Source: Candidatus Gastranaerophilales bacterium
Lineage (GTDB): Bacteria; Cyanobacteriota; Vampirovibrionia; Gastranaerophilales; Gastranaerophilaceae
DNA: 64,000 bases
NCBI GenBank assembly: GCA_944322725.1
Contig: CALUPU010000003.1
Span: forward strand, 1-64,000
Direction: 5' to 3'
A model generated the notes under the pieces. That model ran no database searches and was not told the DNA's origin. It saw only the letters and a list, made by a program, of their open reading frames with translations. The position numbers and the translations under genes are program-made. Of this stretch, positions 9,663 to 19,005 are shown in pieces (position 1 is the first letter of the stretch; every line of letters begins with the position of its first letter).

Positions 9663-10132
9663 TTGTTCAGCCCTTCCAAAAGTTTTATGTAATTTGCACC
9701 TTCTGCATAAAAGTCGAATTTTCTGATTGTGTCATTCACATATTCGATTTTTATTTCTATCCTGTCAAAAGGAAGTTCAAAATCTGAAAACTCAGCCCAT
9801 TCAACACAAGTTAAAACATTGGGGCGTGAGTATTCAGTGAGTTCGTCTATAATAGTACGAACACCCTCTTTTTCCAGTCTGTACAAGTCAAAATGATATA
9901 CAGGCAAATCTCCCGACAAATATTCGTTTATAATTACGAAACTCGGGCTTGTTACTTTTTCTTTAACATTCAGATGTTTAGCGACAAGTTTTGTAAAAGC
10001 AGTTTTTCCTGCACCTATATCACCGTACAAGCAAACAAATGCGCCATTATCTTTGACTGCATTTGCAAATTTTTCAGCAAGAATATTAGTCTCATCTAAA
10101 TTATTAACGGTGATTGTAAAAATCTTTTTCAT
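9659..10132 (-). CDS. tsaE: tRNA threonylcarbamoyladenosine biosynthesis ATPase TsaE
   Basis: TsaE is the small ATPase that resets the TsaBDE complex during t6A synthesis. At 157 residues it has the usual family length. The P-loop is GDIGAGKTAFTK (about 41-52). SPSFVIINEY and the HFDLYRLE segment that follow are typical of TsaE/YjeE. It overlaps tsaB by four bases and is the promoter-proximal gene of the pair. The divergent gene at 10226 leaves 93 bases for promoters. Confidence 0.92.
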   Translation of the reverse strand: MKKIFTITVNNLDETNILAEKFANAVKDNGAFVCLYGDIGAGKTAFTKLVAKHLNVKEKVTSPSFVIINEYLSGDLPVYHFDLYRLEKEGVRTIIDELTEYSRPNVLTCVEWAEFSDFELPFDRIEIKIEYVNDTIRKFDFYAEGANYIKLLEGLNN

Positions 10133-10225
10133 AACAAAAGAATATCATGAACACATTCAGAAAAGTTCCACACATTTTTTGAACGTAAAAATTGAAATTA
10201 TTTTATAAAACCTTATAAAGAAATT

Positions 10226-10750
10226 ATGAAAAAATTCCTGTATACATTTTTAATATTTATTATGATATCACCTGCACCATGCGTCTATGCAGATGATAAA
10301 GGGACAAACATGGTTTTGAGAGCGGGAGTATCTTTGTCCGACAAAGTACCTCAGGGCTTTTTCGGAACATGGAGGATTCGCTCTACAATAACATATACAA
10401 ATAATAAAGAAATGTTTAACGAAATTACCACAGATTTCTGGAACTTATCAAAGGTCGGTGACGTCATTACATTAACAAACCCTGTTTCCGGAGCGGAAGC
10501 TTCCGTGACCGTTGAGGACGTTAAAGGCAACCAGATAAAATTTACACACACCACCAAAAGTAAAAATGCAAAGATGATTGAAACACCAACTTTGACATTA
10601 AATGGTGAAAATTTTTATGGAACTGATAAAATAGTTATAGAAAAATACAAATATGGGGAAAAGATAAGCACGGATGTTGTAGTTTACAGCATAAAAGCGC
10701 AGAAAATATCCGGAAGTTCTGCCCAATCCATATTTATGAGTGAGAGATAG
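10226..10750 (+). CDS. Secreted protein of unknown function
   Basis: A 174-residue protein with a clear signal peptide: basic MKK, hydrophobic core about 4-16, likely cleavage after VYA (about 22). The mature part is beta-strand-rich, with alternating polar/hydrophobic stretches and no cysteine. It contains a segment around 35-110 (SDKVPQGFFGTW, then ITLTNPVSGAEASVTV) that reads like a small beta-sandwich or lipocalin-like fold. No catalytic motif was seen. It lies 24 bases upstream of trxB on the same strand and may share its transcript. I do not recognise the family. Confidence 0.75.
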   Translation: MKKFLYTFLIFIMISPAPCVYADDKGTNMVLRAGVSLSDKVPQGFFGTWRIRSTITYTNNKEMFNEITTDFWNLSKVGDVITLTNPVSGAEASVTVEDVKGNQIKFTHTTKSKNAKMIETPTLTLNGENFYGTDKIVIEKYKYGEKISTDVVVYSIKAQKISGSSAQSIFMSER

Positions 10751-10774
10751 TTTTAATCAGATAGAGAGAGAAAT

Positions 10775-11725
10775 ATGAGCGCAAAACAAACACTGACATA
10801 TGATGTTGTAATTCTCGGCGGAGGACCTGCAGGTCTTTCTGCTGCAATTTATGCGGCAAGGGGTAATGCAAAGACTGCTGTTATCGACATTTCAATGTTC
10901 GGAGGACAGCCGTCAAATTATCTTGAATTGGAAAACTACCCTGCACTCGGCAAAATCGGCGGATATGACATGATGGAAAAATTTGAAGAGCATGCCGACA
11001 TGTTTGCCATAGACAAATACCCTATGCAGGAAATTGAAAAAATCGACCTCCAGCCTGAAACCAAAATTATTGAGACAAAAGATACTATTTATAAAACAAA
11101 AACAGTTATCATAGCAACAGGTGCACAGGCTAAAAAACTCGGAATCCCAGGAGAAAAAGAATTTATAGGCAGAGGCGTAAGCTACTGTGCAGTGTGTGAC
11201 GGTGCATTCTACCGTGACAAAGTTGTTGCAGTAGTAGGCGGCGGCAATGCTGCTGTTGAAGAAGGCTGCTACTTAACAAAATTTGCTAAAAAAGTTTATA
11301 TAATCCACAGACGAGACCAGCTTAGAGCTGATAAAATTGTGCAGGAACGAGCATTCAAAAATGAAAAAGTTGAGTTTATATATGACACAATACCGGTAGA
11401 AATAAAAGGTACGGATTGTGTGGAAAAATTCGAACTTAAAAACGTAAAAACAAACGAAACCTTTGAAATAGAAACAGACGGAGTATTCCCGTACATAGGT
11501 TTTTCACCGAATATTGATTTTATCAATGCACAGGTTGAACAAAATGAAGCAGGATTTATTGTAACTAACGACCGCATGGAGACATCAGTAAAAGGCGTTT
11601 ATGCAATAGGAGATGTCAGAACGACTCCCTTAAGACAGGTTATTACCGCAGCAGCAGACGGTGCCGTTGCAGGCTGCTACGCAGTTAAGTACCTTGAAGA
11701 AATGACAGAAAAGACAGCGGTTTAG
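10775..11725 (+). CDS. trxB: Thioredoxin reductase
   Basis: An FAD-dependent enzyme that reduces thioredoxin with NADPH in the cytoplasm. The 316 residues match the family. FAD-binding GGGPAG lies at 15-20, the redox-active pair is CAVC (138-141, followed by DGA), and the NADPH-binding site GGGNAA starts near 154. The C-terminal FAD motif is YAIGDVRTTPLRQV. A Shine-Dalgarno-like AGAGAGAG precedes the ATG. The stop codon abuts the stop codon of hisD on the opposite strand with no spacer. Confidence 0.93.
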   Translation: MSAKQTLTYDVVILGGGPAGLSAAIYAARGNAKTAVIDISMFGGQPSNYLELENYPALGKIGGYDMMEKFEEHADMFAIDKYPMQEIEKIDLQPETKIIETKDTIYKTKTVIIATGAQAKKLGIPGEKEFIGRGVSYCAVCDGAFYRDKVVAVVGGGNAAVEEGCYLTKFAKKVYIIHRRDQLRADKIVQERAFKNEKVEFIYDTIPVEIKGTDCVEKFELKNVKTNETFEIETDGVFPYIGFSPNIDFINAQVEQNEAGFIVTNDRMETSVKGVYAIGDVRTTPLRQVITAAADGAVAGCYAVKYLEEMTEKTAV

Positions 11726-12967
11726 CTATTTTCTTATATCAGCTGCTTTTTTGTGAGCAAAAAGCCCCTCTTGTTCTGCAATAATTGAGGCTGTTTTTGC
11801 TAATTTTTTTGCACCAGTTTTATCAACACACTGGTACGTTTGAATTTTCACAAAGTCAAACACACTCAATCCGCCCGAGTATCTGGAAACCATATTTGTG
11901 GGCAGTGTATGATTTGTACCCGCACAATAGTCTCCGAATACCTCAGCAGAATAATTGCCCACGAATAATGAGCCGTAATTTCTAAATTTGTCTATGCTGT
12001 TTTGCGCATTTTTAAAGCAAATCTCAAGATGTTCAGGCGCGCGTTTTTCTGACAATTCAACTGCCAGTTCCAGATTATCAACGACCAGAGCAATTGATTT
12101 TCCATAGGAATCAGAAGCAATATCGGCCGTTTTCAAGGTTTTCAGCATTTCTTTTGCATGCCTGTCAACTTCCTTTGCAAAGCTTTCGGAAAAACATAAA
12201 AGGTAAGAGCGTGCATCTACATCATGCTCACATTGAGCAAGCAAATCTGCCGCAACAAACTGCGGATTTGCAGTTTCATCAGCAATCACCAGCACCTCTG
12301 AAGGGCCTGCAAGAAAATCTATACCGCATTCTCCATACACCTGTTTTTTTGCTGCAGTTACAAATTTATTGCCGGGTCCGACAATTTTATCAACTTTTTC
12401 TATAGTCTCTGTTCCGTATGCCATAGCAGCAATTGCTTGAACACCGCCTGCTTTATAAATTTTATCCGCACCTGCAAGGTCACACGCAACAATTGTCACA
12501 TCCTGAATCTTGGGAGAACAAGCAACAACTGTTTTTACCCCTGCCACCTTAGCAGGAACAATTGTCATAACCGCAGTACTCGGCAGAGGATAGTTCCCAC
12601 CTGGTATGTAACATCCGGCTTTTTCAACAGGGATAATCCTGTGCCCGAGATTTATGCCGTCAATCTCCGTATCAAGGTTACGAATCGAAGCAAGCTGCTT
12701 TTGTGCAAATTCTTTTACGTTTTTTATAGCAATTTTTATAGCGTCTATCGTGTTTTTATCCACATTTTTATACGCATTTTTTATTTCATCTTTAGTAACT
12801 TCCAGAGAATCAAGCATTCCGTCGCCAAATTTTCTTGAATATTTAACAACAGCGCCGTCACCTGATTTTTTCACATCTTCAATAATTTCATTTACCGAAG
12901 TAATTGTTTCAAACTCAATATTGTGAAAAAACTCTTCAGGCACTTCTTTGTAAGAGTATATTTTCAT
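11726..12967 (-). CDS. hisD: Histidinol dehydrogenase
   Basis: A zinc-dependent NAD enzyme that catalyses the last two steps of histidine synthesis, histidinol to histidine. The 413-residue protein carries [31 protein letters not shown] and LLAQCEHD, the core of the HisD signature, plus [10 protein letters not shown] near the C-terminus. Length is normal. The start overlaps the rnpA stop by four bases, so it is the third gene of an rpmH-rnpA-hisD transcript. No other his gene is nearby, so the histidine pathway is dispersed. Confidence 0.95.
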   Translation of the reverse strand: MKIYSYKEVPEEFFHNIEFETITSVNEIIEDVKKSGDGAVVKYSRKFGDGMLDSLEVTKDEIKNAYKNVDKNTIDAIKIAIKNVKEFAQKQLASIRNLDTEIDGINLGHRIIPVEKAGCYIPGGNYPLPSTAVMTIVPAKVAGVKTVVACSPKIQDVTIVACDLAGADKIYKAGGVQAIAAMAYGTETIEKVDKIVGPGNKFVTAAKKQVYGECGIDFLAGPSEVLVIADETANPQFVAADLLAQCEHDVDARSYLLCFSESFAKEVDRHAKEMLKTLKTADIASDSYGKSIALVVDNLELAVELSEKRAPEHLEICFKNAQNSIDKFRNYGSLFVGNYSAEVFGDYCAGTNHTLPTNMVSRYSGGLSVFDFVKIQTYQCVDKTGAKKLAKTASIIAEQEGLFAHKKAADIRK

Positions 12968-13326
12968 TTTATCCTCTCAATCAATTTATAAAAAGACTTC
13001 TGTACATCAGCAAGTTTTAATGTAAAATTATTTTCGTTAACTTTTGGCATAATTATAAAAGACATATAATTGTTTAGCCTGCCCAGCTTTTCTTCTTTTA
13101 TTGCAAGCCTCACGCATTCTCTCATCAGCCTTTTTATTCTGTTTCTTTTTACTGCTCTTTTATGATACTTCTTGCTTACAACAAACCCGAAACGTGTTGT
13201 TGAAGCAGGTGTGGTTTTAGGCTTACCTGTATAGATAATCATTACCGAATCAGACACAACCCTGTGATTTCTGTATGTTGCATCAAATGCTTTTTTATTT
13301 TTTAAACGAAATTTTTCTGGCAGCAT
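12964..13326 (-). CDS. rnpA: Ribonuclease P protein component
   Basis: The basic protein subunit of RNase P, which supports the catalytic RNA in maturing tRNA 5' ends. At 120 residues it has family length. The signature lies at about 45-76: RFGFVVSKKYHKRAVKRNR followed by IKRLMREC. It lies between rpmH and hisD on the minus strand, the conserved order for the first two. A hairpin in the rpmH-rnpA gap may set the relative expression of the two. Confidence 0.95.
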   Translation of the reverse strand: MLPEKFRLKNKKAFDATYRNHRVVSDSVMIIYTGKPKTTPASTTRFGFVVSKKYHKRAVKRNRIKRLMRECVRLAIKEEKLGRLNNYMSFIIMPKVNENNFTLKLADVQKSFYKLIERIK

Positions 13327-13344
13327 AATAATTATATAAACACA

Positions 13345-13385
13345 AAACAGGTCTGCTTGTACAATAATGTGCGGCAGACCTGTTT
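13345..13385 (-). terminator. Attenuator-like hairpin between rpmH and rnpA
   Basis: A perfect 12-bp stem (13345-13356 with 13374-13385) encloses a 17-nt loop. On the minus strand it is followed by a T-rich tail (TTTTGTGTTT). It sits between the rpmH stop and the rnpA start, so partial termination here would make more L34 message than rnpA-hisD message. Confidence 0.6.
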
Positions 13386-13408
13386 ATAAACTTTTTTCAG
13401 TGATTAAA

Positions 13409-13561
13409 CTAAGCTCTTTTTTTAGCTTGAATTGCCAATCTATGACGGCCTTTAGCTCTTCTTCTGTTTAAAACTGTTCTTCCGCCGGGCGTAGCCATTC
13501 TTGCTCTAAATCCGCTGACGTTTTGTCTTTTTCTTTTTGTTCCTTCTAATGTACGTCTCAT
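13409..13561 (-). CDS. rpmH: 50S ribosomal protein L34
   Basis: A 50-residue, very basic protein that reads [20 protein letters not shown] at its start and contains [18 protein letters not shown], the L34 signature, ending KKRA. It is a component of the large ribosomal subunit. It lies upstream of rnpA in the classic rpmH-rnpA order. An AAGGAGCAATAAA Shine-Dalgarno region precedes the ATG. About 100 bases separate it from the divergent proC, which should hold both promoters. Confidence 0.97.
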   Translation of the reverse strand: MRRTLEGTKRKRQNVSGFRARMATPGGRTVLNRRRAKGRHRLAIQAKKRA

Positions 13562-13664
13562 TTTATTGCTCCTTGAATTAATTTTTTCGCGTTATATCAT
13601 GATAAAAAAGACACAGACAATTGTCAAATACAGATAACACAAGAATTAATAAAGGTTTACACAT

Positions 13665-14477
13665 ATGGATAGAAAAATTGCTTTCATCGGCGCAGGAAAA
13701 ATGGCTACGGCAATAATAAAAGGGCTTTTATCCTCTGGATTGTTTGATAAAAATCATATTATAGCGTCTGAACCAAATAAAGATTATGCACACAAAGTTG
13801 AAAAAGAACTCGGCATAAAAATGGTGCACAACAACCGCGAAGCTGCTGCACAGGCTGATATTATTCTTCTTGCGGTTAAGCCGTTTGTTGTCAAAGATGT
13901 CTTAACTGAAATCGAAGACAGAATAGATGACTCAAAACTTATAATAACTATTGCTGCTGGCATCTCTACAAACAGAGTGGAAGAAATACTTGAAAAAACA
14001 GCAAGAGTGGTCAAAGTTATGCCCAATACTCCTGCACTTCTGGGTGAAGGTATGAGTGCGGTTTGTAAAGGTGTTCACGCAACAGAAGATGATTTTGGAT
14101 GTGTTAAAAAAATCTTTTCAAAAGTAGGAAAAATAATCAGTGCCAATGAAGATGATATTGACGCTATCACAGGAGTAAGCGGTTCCGGTCCTGCTTTTTA
14201 TTATTATATTATTAATGAAATCGCAAAAGCAGGAGAAAAACTGGGACTCGATTACAAAACAGCACTTACTCTGTCAGCACAAACTGCGCTGGGTGCAGCA
14301 AGGATGATTCTTGAAACAGACACTGACCCGCAGCAGCTTATTACAAATGTTACGACCCCGGGCGGCACAACAGCAGAAGGCAACAAAGTTCTCAACGAAA
14401 GCAATATTTCACAGATACTTTTTGAAACAGTTAACAAAACTGCTCAAAAATCTGAACTTATGGGTAAGCAATTATAA
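13665..14477 (+). CDS. proC: Pyrroline-5-carboxylate reductase
   Basis: An NAD(P)H enzyme for the final step of proline synthesis. The 270-residue protein begins MDRKIAFIGAGKMATAII, the Rossmann dinucleotide site. The C-terminal signature runs from ITGVSGSGPAFYYYIINE through KAGEKLGL (about 165-190), followed by TTPGGTTAEG. It is monocistronic, ended by the terminator at 14520-14552. Confidence 0.94.
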   Translation: MDRKIAFIGAGKMATAIIKGLLSSGLFDKNHIIASEPNKDYAHKVEKELGIKMVHNNREAAAQADIILLAVKPFVVKDVLTEIEDRIDDSKLIITIAAGISTNRVEEILEKTARVVKVMPNTPALLGEGMSAVCKGVHATEDDFGCVKKIFSKVGKIISANEDDIDAITGVSGSGPAFYYYIINEIAKAGEKLGLDYKTALTLSAQTALGAARMILETDTDPQQLITNVTTPGGTTAEGNKVLNESNISQILFETVNKTAQKSELMGKQL

Positions 14478-14519
14478 CAATTTCGGCGATTAAATATTTG
14501 CCTTAATAATTTATTCTTT

Positions 14520-14552
14520 AAACAAGTCCTTATCAAAGAAAGGGACTTGTTT
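14520..14552 (+). terminator. Intrinsic terminator after proC
   Basis: A 10-bp stem (14520-14529 with 14543-14552) is followed by T residues on the plus strand. It ends the proC transcript 43 bases after the stop and 33 bases before the next gene. Confidence 0.75.
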
Positions 14553-14585
14553 TCACATGAAAAAGATGAATAGAAAGGTAAAAAA

Positions 14586-15893
14586 ATGAGTTTTAATCCG
14601 TTAACAGAAAAAGGGATTCCTGTTGAAAAACAGCTTAGAAGCTGGCATGAGATTGCACGCAAACCCTTTAATAAAACAGAAGTAGACTGTTATTCAAGAA
14701 CAAGACAAATTTTGATGAACGGTATCGAAGTTGAAGCGTGGAACTTTAAGCATAATTTTTCCCGTAACTGTCCTGATATAGAGGTAAATAAATTTATAGC
14801 CCAAACCCGCCGAATAGAAGATATGCAGCAGACAACAGTTAACTGGCTTACACCGGCAGACCAGTCAGTACTTGAGACGACACTGGGTTACGAACAGGTA
14901 GCGGTAGATCTTACAGCATGGATGGCGCAAAATGAGCCGGATCCTTATGTAAAAGAAACTTTTGATTTTGGTTTGTTAGAAGACTTTGACCACCTTTACA
15001 GATACAGCCAGTGGGCATATTTTGAACATGGAATAAGCCCTAATGATATTGTTCAGGGGCAAACAGATATTATGCTAAGCCGCCCCACACAAAACCATCA
15101 CAATGATAACAGGTTAAGACTGAGAAAGCACTATGACAAAAGAAGTGCAGACCCTCAGACAAAAGTAAACATCTATACACTTGTTGCAGGCGAGCAGCAG
15201 ACACACAACTACTATGCCGAACACGGTATGGAATACGGAAACCAGTGTATCAGAGAAACTTACGCAGAGATTAAAGACGTTGAAGAAGAACACGTTTCAA
15301 TGTACGAATCTTTGATTGACCCGACAGAATCCTGGTTCGAAAAACTGCTTCTTCACGAGTTTGTAGAGGTTTGTACATACTACAACTGCATGGAAGACGA
15401 AGAAAATGAAAGATTGAAAAAAATCTGGGAAATGTTTATGGAATACGAAATAGGTCATTTGCAGATTGCAGCTGATTTATTCAGAAAATTTGAAAAACGC
15501 GACCCTGAGGAAGTTATCGGTACAAAGGTTGTTCTGCCCTGCCATTTTGAGTCACAAAAAACTTATGTAACAAATATCCTTGAAAATGAGATAGACAAGA
15601 GACTTGATACAGAAATGGGCTATACAACAATTGATAAACTTCCTGAAGATTGGCCGAGTTATGATGTACAAGAAACTGTTAACGAAGAAGGCTCTCCGAC
15701 AGAAATGGTCATTCAGGTAATGGCGGCATCTAAAGGCAGAGACCTTGTAATTGCGGATAAAAAACTCAAGAAAAAAGAAGCGGAACTTCTTCAAAAAGGT
15801 CTTGAGCCAAAGGCTCAAGCGCCTGATACGGTTTCTCCGGAACAAATGAAAGAAATGATGGAAGAAGAAGAAATCGAACACGAATGTGATTAG
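14586..15893 (+). CDS. Ferritin-like helical protein with three metal-ligand helix pairs
   Basis: A 435-residue soluble protein that I do not recognise by name. Its central part (about 95-305) is helical, and three pairs of possible metal ligands recur with the same spacing: E103 with D133xxH136; E203 with E233xxH236; E258 (or E261) with E288xxH291. In each pair the Glu precedes the [D/E]xxH by 30 residues, which is the helix A/helix B pattern of ferritin-like diiron proteins. A standard bundle uses two such pairs. The last two, about 55 residues apart, could form a complete site and the first would be extra. The C-terminal 130 residues are charged and Glu/Lys-rich. It is monocistronic, with terminators on both sides. 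Iron or manganese binding is inferred from the motifs only. Confidence 0.75.
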   Translation: MSFNPLTEKGIPVEKQLRSWHEIARKPFNKTEVDCYSRTRQILMNGIEVEAWNFKHNFSRNCPDIEVNKFIAQTRRIEDMQQTTVNWLTPADQSVLETTLGYEQVAVDLTAWMAQNEPDPYVKETFDFGLLEDFDHLYRYSQWAYFEHGISPNDIVQGQTDIMLSRPTQNHHNDNRLRLRKHYDKRSADPQTKVNIYTLVAGEQQTHNYYAEHGMEYGNQCIRETYAEIKDVEEEHVSMYESLIDPTESWFEKLLLHEFVEVCTYYNCMEDEENERLKKIWEMFMEYEIGHLQIAADLFRKFEKRDPEEVIGTKVVLPCHFESQKTYVTNILENEIDKRLDTEMGYTTIDKLPEDWPSYDVQETVNEEGSPTEMVIQVMAASKGRDLVIADKKLKKKEAELLQKGLEPKAQAPDTVSPEQMKEMMEEEEIEHECD

Positions 15894-15902
15894 CCTCACA
15901 AC

Positions 15903-15935
15903 AAAATCCCCCGACTATTTTAATCGGGGGATTTT
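15903..15935 (+). terminator. Strong intrinsic terminator
   Basis: A perfect 12-bp stem (15903-15914 with 15924-15935) has a CCCCCG/CGGGGG core and a T-run. It terminates the ferritin-like gene ten bases after its stop codon. Confidence 0.85.
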
Positions 15936-16007
15936 TAATATAAATTGTAATTTGGTATTTTATTGCTTATCAGGTTAAGACTTCTTGTGCTTTTTGTAAT
16001 TAAGATG

Positions 16008-16088
16008 CATAAGGTGTTTGCTTCGGAGTGACTTAAAATCCTACCCGCAAGGGCGGATTTTTCGGAACGAAGAAGTAAATTCCTTATG
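16008..16088. repeat. Long nested hairpin in a gene-free stretch
   Basis: Four helices nest in order: CATAAGG/CCTTATG (16008-16014, 16082-16088), CTTCG/CGAAG (16021-16025, 16068-16072), AAAATCC/GGATTTT (16035-16041, 16055-16061) and CCC-GCAA-GGG (16044-16053). The 81-nt element could be a small structured RNA, a palindromic repeat or a DNA element. The surrounding gap (15936-16168) holds no other feature I can support. Confidence 0.45.
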
Positions 16089-16168
16089 ACTCCTTAAAAC
16101 CAAACTTCTTACATAATACATATTATAGTTATACTCGGCACTGTTTTTTGTACTAAAATAGAATCATT

Positions 16169-16321
16169 ATGGAAAACAAAAACAACAAAGACAAAAAGAA
16201 AAAAGCCCCTGAAATAAAAATAAAAAATATGGGTGTTGATATAGATAAAAACGAGTACAGAGAAATTGTACTTTCAAACTCTGCCCGCCCCGAAGCTTCC
16301 TTTTATGACAGATACAGATAA
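16169..16321 (+). CDS. Possible 50-residue lysine-rich small protein
   Basis: An ATG-started frame of 50 residues with a very basic N-terminus (MENKNNKDKKKKAPEIKIK) and a tail ending SFYDRYR. Amino-acid composition looks protein-like, but no clear Shine-Dalgarno sequence precedes the ATG. It ends 74 bases before the 234-residue gene on the same strand. Function is unknown and no homologue is recognised by eye. Conservation in relatives would decide whether it is real. Confidence 0.45.
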   Translation: MENKNNKDKKKKAPEIKIKNMGVDIDKNEYREIVLSNSARPEASFYDRYR

Positions 16322-16395
16322 TGAAAATCCATTATCCATTCGATGAAAATTATAAAAAATATTGATAAATTTATAATCGGGAATGGAGGTTTAAG

Positions 16396-17100
16396 ATGGT
16401 TGGTTCTGTATCTTCAACAAATTGGTATTCCGCAATATCTACAATCAATGAAAGCGGAAAATATCTGCACAGGGGAAATAACTTCGATAATTCAGAAGCA
16501 GTACAAATCGATTTGTCAGACGGTATGTATGTAGAGGATGAAGCTGCGAGAAAACGTATAGCAACCGGAATTTATTCAAAATCGGAATTTGCAATGAATT
16601 ATCTGTTTTTAAATGAGCATGTAAACGGTATGGGCTATGATTTGGATGCTGAATTTGAAGCATTTATGAAACAAAGAGGCTGTGAAAACGAAAGAGAACT
16701 TGAAATAATTGCAAAATCAGGCTGCTATACAATGGACGAATTTAAGGAAAAAGCCGCTAATTGTATACAAAATGACATAAATATCATGCAATCACTGGGG
16801 TTTGCCAAAAGTGATATGTCCTCTTTAAAGAATTACATTATAGATAACACATCAGTTGAAGATTTGTATGAATACATAAATCACAACAATTTTGAAAACA
16901 GAATGAATATTTTGTCAAAAATAATCGACAGTTTGCCGGTAAACACCGCTATGAATTTTAATAAACAGCACGCTAGCGATATGGTCGACAAAATGCTTGA
17001 TTATCTCAAAGATAATAAAATGCCGGACAATCCACCGCTTTCAGCCGGTCAAATACAGTATAACCTATATTTAATGTCTCAATATACAAAACTGCAATAA
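16396..17100 (+). CDS. Hypothetical helical protein
   Basis: A 234-residue protein without signal peptide or transmembrane segment. It is mostly helical and mildly acidic, beginning MVGSVSSTNWYSAIST. No catalytic motif was seen and I do not recognise the family. The ATG is supported by a strong GGAGG Shine-Dalgarno sequence nine bases upstream. The gene is closed by a terminator right after the stop. It converges with dnaK. Confidence 0.75.
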   Translation: MVGSVSSTNWYSAISTINESGKYLHRGNNFDNSEAVQIDLSDGMYVEDEAARKRIATGIYSKSEFAMNYLFLNEHVNGMGYDLDAEFEAFMKQRGCENERELEIIAKSGCYTMDEFKEKAANCIQNDINIMQSLGFAKSDMSSLKNYIIDNTSVEDLYEYINHNNFENRMNILSKIIDSLPVNTAMNFNKQHASDMVDKMLDYLKDNKMPDNPPLSAGQIQYNLYLMSQYTKLQ

Positions 17101-17101
17101 G

Positions 17102-17131
17102 AAAAAGCCCTCAAGAAATTGAGGGCTTTTT
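17102..17131. terminator. Bidirectional terminator between hypothetical gene and dnaK
   Basis: A perfect 12-bp stem (17102-17113 with 17120-17131) has an A-run on the left arm and a T-run on the right. It can serve both the plus-strand gene ending at 17100 and the minus-strand dnaK ending at 17155. Confidence 0.85.
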
Positions 17132-17154
17132 AATTATTAGGGTAAGTGAAATTA

Positions 17155-19005
17155 TTACTCTTTAGTATACTCAGCGTCGATTACATCATCATCCGAACCG
17201 CCTGCATTATTGTCTGCAGAGCCCGCATCAGATGCAGAACCTGCATCACCTGCACCTTGAGATTCCTGTTGAACCTGAGAGTATGCTGCCTGAGAAATAC
17301 CGTACATTGTCTGCTGTAATTCTTCTGACATCTTTTTCAATTCGTCAGCAGGTTTATTAGTTTTCAATGCTTCTTCAAGAGCTTTTCTTTGTTCTTCAAG
17401 TTTAGACTTGTCAGCTTCTGAGATTTTTCCTTCAAAGTCTTTTACGATTCTTTCTGCAGAAGATATCAAGCTGTTAGCATTGTTTCTGATTTCAGCTTCT
17501 TCTTTATGTTTTTTATCTTCTTCAGCGTTAGCTTCAGCTTCTTTAACCATTCTGTCAATATCCTGTTCGGAAAGGTTAGAAGAGTTTGTAATCGTAATTT
17601 TTTGTTCCTTGTTAGTTGCTTTATCTTTAGCAGATACATTAACAATACCGTTGGCATCGATGTCAAATGTAACTTCGATTTGCGGCAAACCTCTCATTGC
17701 CGGCGGAATACCGTCTAATCTGAACATACCTAAAGATTTGTTATCTTTAGCCATCGGTCTTTCACCTTGAAGTACATGAACATCAACGGCAGTCTGGTTA
17801 TTTTCAGCTGTTGAGAACACCTGAGATTTTGAAACAGGTATTGTCGTATTTCTCGGTACCAGCGGAGTCATTACACCGCCGAGAGTTTCAATACCGAGTG
17901 TCAACGGAGTAACATCGAGCAATACTATGTCTTTAACTTCACCGGCTAGTACACCTGCCTGAACAGCAGCACCTACAGCTACAACTTCATCAGGGTTAAC
18001 CGATTGGTTAGGATCTTTACCGGTGTATTCTTTAACAAGTGCCTGTACAGCAGGAATACGTGTAGAACCGCCGACTAACACAACTTCATCAATGTCGCCT
18101 TTTGAAAGACCTGCTTCTTGCAAAGCATCAGCAACAGGCTTTTTACATCTTTCAAGCAAGTCGTGAGACAGTTCTTCAAATTTTGCTCTTGTCAATTGCA
18201 TATCAAGGTGTTTAGGTCCGTTTGCATCAGCTGTGATGAACGGAAGGTTGATATTTGTTTCAACAACAGAAGACAATTCGCATTTTGCTTTTTCTGCAGC
18301 TTCTTTTAAACGCTGCATAGCCTGTTTATCATTTCTGAGGTCAATACCTTCCTGTTTTTTAAATTCTTCAACAAGCCAATCAATAATTTTCTGGTCAAAG
18401 TCATCACCACCGAGGTGAGTATCACCTGATGTAGAAAGTACTTCGTGTACACCATCGCCGATTTCAAGAACAGAAACATCGAATGTACCGCCGCCTAAGT
18501 CAAATACAAGAACTTTTTCCGGTTTATCTTTTTCAAGACCGTAAGCCAGAGCAGCTGCTGTCGGTTCGTTTACGATACGTAAAACATCTAAGCCTGCAAT
18601 TTTACCGGCATCTTTTGTTGCCTGTCTTTGAGCATCATTAAAGTATGCAGGAACTGTAATTACAGCAGAAGTAACTTTTTCTCCGAGGTATGCGGAAGCA
18701 TCATCAGCAAGTTTTCTCAAAATCATTGCAGAGATTTCCTGAGGAGTATAGTCTTTGCCGTTAATTTCTTTTTTATAATCAGTACCCATTTCTCTTTTAA
18801 TAGAAATGACTGTTTTATCAGGGTTTAATATTGCCTGACGTTTTGCAAGCTGTCCGACAAGTTTTTCGCCTGTCTTTGAAAAGCCTACGATTGACGGTGT
18901 GGTTCTGGAACCTTCCGCATTTGCAATAACTGTAGGTTTGCCGCCTTCCATTACTGCAACTACGGAGTTTGTTGTACCTAAGTCAATACCAATTGTTTTT
19001 GCCAT
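17155..19005 (-). CDS. dnaK: Chaperone DnaK (Hsp70)
   Basis: An ATP-driven chaperone for folding and stress survival. The 616-residue protein starts [14 protein letters not shown], the Hsp70 phosphate-binding signature. [15 protein letters not shown]-type and [13 protein letters not shown] motifs follow, then the substrate-binding domain and a Gly/Ala/Asp-rich tail ending [12 protein letters not shown]. The frame is open for 11 codons further upstream (to 19038). The ATG at 19005 is preferred because AAAGGAG lies eight bases before it and MAKTIG is the normal start. No grpE or dnaJ is adjacent, and no CIRCE operator is visible upstream. Confidence 0.97.
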   Translation of the reverse strand: MAKTIGIDLGTTNSVVAVMEGGKPTVIANAEGSRTTPSIVGFSKTGEKLVGQLAKRQAILNPDKTVISIKREMGTDYKKEINGKDYTPQEISAMILRKLADDASAYLGEKVTSAVITVPAYFNDAQRQATKDAGKIAGLDVLRIVNEPTAAALAYGLEKDKPEKVLVFDLGGGTFDVSVLEIGDGVHEVLSTSGDTHLGGDDFDQKIIDWLVEEFKKQEGIDLRNDKQAMQRLKEAAEKAKCELSSVVETNINLPFITADANGPKHLDMQLTRAKFEELSHDLLERCKKPVADALQEAGLSKGDIDEVVLVGGSTRIPAVQALVKEYTGKDPNQSVNPDEVVAVGAAVQAGVLAGEVKDIVLLDVTPLTLGIETLGGVMTPLVPRNTTIPVSKSQVFSTAENNQTAVDVHVLQGERPMAKDNKSLGMFRLDGIPPAMRGLPQIEVTFDIDANGIVNVSAKDKATNKEQKITITNSSNLSEQDIDRMVKEAEANAEEDKKHKEEAEIRNNANSLISSAERIVKDFEGKISEADKSKLEEQRKALEEALKTNKPADELKKMSEELQQTMYGISQAAYSQVQQESQGAGDAGSASDAGSADNNAGGSDDDVIDAEYTKE

